From assembly GCA_029268065.1 (NCBI GenBank), contig JAJUHC010000001.1, positions 1 to 64,000 of the forward strand: DNA of 64,000 bases, given 5' to 3'. The notes below the pieces were generated by a model. That model had not been told where the DNA came from. It saw only the letters and a list, made by a program, of their open reading frames with translations, and made no database searches. Within the stretch, counting starts at the first letter, position 1; each line of letters begins with the position of its first letter. Below are positions 62,407-64,000 of this stretch, piece by piece. The stretch is from Clostridiales bacterium (GTDB taxonomy: Bacteria > Bacillota > Clostridia > Oscillospirales > Oscillospiraceae). A program made the position numbers and the translations under genes.

Positions 62407-62498
62407 TTGACAAAATGCAACCTATTGCGTATAATATGCAATAGGTTGCGCAAAAATGCGAAACAAAGTTGCGTAAGATTACGCAATGCATTGCGCAA
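62407..62498 (+). promoter_or_regulatory. Consensus promoter of marR inside a palindrome array
   Basis: TTGACA (62407-62412) and TATAAT (62430-62435) are 17 bp apart, a perfect sigma-A promoter. GCAACCTATTGC-N9-GCAATAGGTTGC (62417-62449) has 12-bp perfect arms around the -10. TTGCGTAA-GA-TTACGCAA (62469-62486) and TTGCGCAA (62491-62498) follow in the leader. Confidence 0.85.
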
Positions 62499-62559
62499 TT
62501 TTACGAAATACACATTTTCCCCCCGCTCCCCTTTAATAATTTGAGAGAGGAACGTGTTT

Positions 62560-63012
62560 ATGACGCAGCGAGAGTATGAGCAATACGTATTCACGAACAT
62601 ATTCGTTCTGAGCAACAAGTTCCAGTTTGCCGGAAACAGCATGCTTAAGGATATAAGCATAAAGCAGTGGTTTTTGCTGCTCATAATATCCAAAAAGGAA
62701 AGCGAATCGCCCTCGCTTACTGAAATCGCCGAGGCGTTCGGAAGCTCAAGACAAAACGTCACCAAGATGATTGAAGCTCTTGAAAAGAAGGGATATGTGC
62801 AAACGAAGCAGCATGAAACGGACAGACGCAACATATCTGTTTCCACAACCCCAAAGACCAGGGACTTCTTTTCAGAATTCGAGGCTCGGGAAAACGAATT
62901 TCTCGACGCGGCGTTCAACGACATTTCAGACGTGAGACTTAAAATTGTTGCTTCGGTTTTTGCTAAGCTGCATGAAAACCTCGATGCGCTGACAAAAAAG
63001 GAAACTGACTGA
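62560..63012 (+). CDS. MarR-family transcriptional regulator
   Basis: The ~150-residue product has a MarR winged helix: KQWFLLLIISKKESESPSLT, EIAEAFGSSRQNVTKMIEAL, and the wing EKKGYVQTKQHETDRRNISV with the DxRN-like wing tip. A dimerisation helix follows. Most MarR proteins repress their own gene and a target. Here the only adjacent target is itself, and the promoter is enclosed by palindromes, so autorepression is likely. ATG 62560 has GAGAGGA upstream; a GTG two codons earlier is the alternative. Confidence 0.88.
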   Translation: MTQREYEQYVFTNIFVLSNKFQFAGNSMLKDISIKQWFLLLIISKKESESPSLTEIAEAFGSSRQNVTKMIEALEKKGYVQTKQHETDRRNISVSTTPKTRDFFSEFEARENEFLDAAFNDISDVRLKIVASVFAKLHENLDALTKKETD

Positions 63013-63270
63013 TAAGCTGCTGCCGCATTTTAATGATACTACGTTATTACTCAAGGCCGCTTTTTGATTTCCAAGGTCATCTTCTTCAGAGCCTTGTTTT
63101 GCTTGAATTCCATGACTGTTTATCAGCTTATTTTTTGTAAATCTTAATATTCGGTTAACTTTCTGAAAAACAGTTGAAGTTTGCCATATTTTCTATTATT
63201 ATTTAACGGGACACGTTTTACATAATTACTCGCAATGGCGATTATTTATTCTTATCTGGAGGCACAGGCG

Positions 63271-64000
63271 TTGAAAAAAAGGTTCATGGGGCTGATACTT
63301 TTATTCTGCATGCTGAGCCCGACGCTCAATATCGCATATGCGGAGACGGATACGGAACAAAGCAAAACGGTTACGTTTTCGGATGTACGGCAGAGCGATT
63401 GGTTTTATACATATGTAAGCGAGCTCAGTAAGAATTCAGTGGTCAGCGGCTATCCCGACGGAACATTCAGACCGGACGACAGGGTGACCTGCGGTGAGGC
63501 GTTAAAGCTCATAATCCTGGCGGCGGGATACGGCGAGCAGCCTGCCTCCGGCCGGCATTGGGCGACGGGATATCTTAATTTTGCCTCTGTCAGGAGGTTC
63601 GTCGACGCCGCGACGGTTACAGACCTCGACGCCCCGATAAGCCGCCTGATGATAGCGCAGATCGCCGCAAAGGCTCTCGGGCTTCCTCTGACCGACACCA
63701 GGTCGCCCTTTGCTGACGTTTCCGACATGTATGTGACGGCTCTATTTAAAAAGGGTGTCATTCTTGGGACTTATAATGAGGACGGAAGGCTAATATACTA
63801 CCCTGTGAGCAAGCTCAAGCGTTCCGAGATGAGCGCGATCATATGGAGAATAAAAAATCCCGGCTCCGCTCCGGCCGGCGATATTAACGACGATACAAAA
63901 GATTCCCCAGAGGATACCAAAAACAATCCCGGAACTGAAACGGGCAAAATCGTGTTCGGGAATTATACGCTGGACATTCTCAAGGATGTGCCGGTCAATG
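63271..64000 (+). CDS. Secreted S-layer-homology (SLH) protein, N-terminal part (runs off window)
   Basis: The 243 codons read have no stop before the window end. TTG 63271 has GGAGG 8 bases upstream. The product starts with a signal peptide (KKRFMGLILLFCMLSP, cleavage after IAYA, about residue 24) and two or three SLH repeats: FSDVRQSDWFYTYVSELSKN with SGYPDGTFRPDDRVTCGEAL, a second divergent repeat with ISRLMIAQIAAKALGL, then SPFADVSDMYVTALFKKGVI. SLH domains bind pyruvylated wall polysaccharide. A Thr/Asp/Pro-rich linker begins near residue 205, leading to an unseen C-terminal domain. Confidence 0.85.
   Translation, partial: MKKRFMGLILLFCMLSPTLNIAYAETDTEQSKTVTFSDVRQSDWFYTYVSELSKNSVVSGYPDGTFRPDDRVTCGEALKLIILAAGYGEQPASGRHWATGYLNFASVRRFVDAATVTDLDAPISRLMIAQIAAKALGLPLTDTRSPFADVSDMYVTALFKKGVILGTYNEDGRLIYYPVSKLKRSEMSAIIWRIKNPGSAPAGDINDDTKDSPEDTKNNPGTETGKIVFGNYTLDILKDVPVN

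Noticed and set aside
1-64000. CRISPR arrays.
   Set aside because: No regularly spaced direct repeats of 24-40 bases with unique spacers were seen; the repeated 37-mer at 38482 and 38711 is palindromic and occurs only twice.

Overview
The window reads like the chromosome of an endospore-forming Clostridia-type Firmicute with a mid-range base composition, possibly of the Oscillospiraceae kind. This is inferred from gene content: a complete WalRKHIJ-RlmH cell-wall control operon, SpoVB-like and PdaB-like sporulation proteins, MecA and SmpB, and frequent TTG/GTG starts. No rRNA or other taxonomic marker is present.

Layout. 1-3458: remnant of a mobile island (5' end of a type I methylase gene on the minus strand, a damaged XRE/ImmA pair, a zinc-ribbon protein, and a sigma-like gene fused by deletion to the C-terminal part of a large serine recombinase). 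It abuts the 3' end of the tmRNA gene. 3459-5445: ssrA, a cyclophilin, smpB and a MecA-like adaptor. 5683-6330: a papain-like fold protein. 6505-14687: Nudix-walR-walK-yycH-yycI-murA-walJ-rlmH. 14814-18105: a zinc-ribbon protein, phosphoglucomutase, and the MntP/MntR manganese efflux pair. 18237-24595: a sugar-acid module (DUF169, enolase-superfamily dehydratase, GntR regulator, TRAP transporter) with repeated GntR-type operators. 24845-33850: tRNA-Thr, then tsaD, rimI, polA, a SpoVB-like flippase, a ferritin-like protein and recG. 34029-47044: a catabolic region with three URO-D-superfamily proteins, an FAD oxidoreductase, a minimal kinase-like protein, two PucR-type regulators and an SLC13-like transporter, interrupted by ppa and a PdaB-like deacetylase. 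47239-55185: aminotransferase, trpS, tagO, mnaA, small proteins, a phosphodiesterase, tadA and a CBS protein. 55364-60542: DUF3237, malic enzyme, esterase, anion transporter and LysR. 60853-64000: a DUF6076 protein, a self-regulated MarR, and the start of an S-layer-homology protein.

The accessory regions follow one pattern: a local regulator, a transporter for an organic anion, and enzymes of unknown substrate. In several cases the sequence shows matching operator-like palindromes at the promoters concerned. The least explained structures are a 266-bp block of consecutive hairpins bounded by two identical 37-bp palindromes (38482-38747), a decamer shared by the promoters of a URO-D protein and an FAD oxidoreductase, and the URO-D/PucR/SLC13 gene set, which lacks any visible corrinoid partner.
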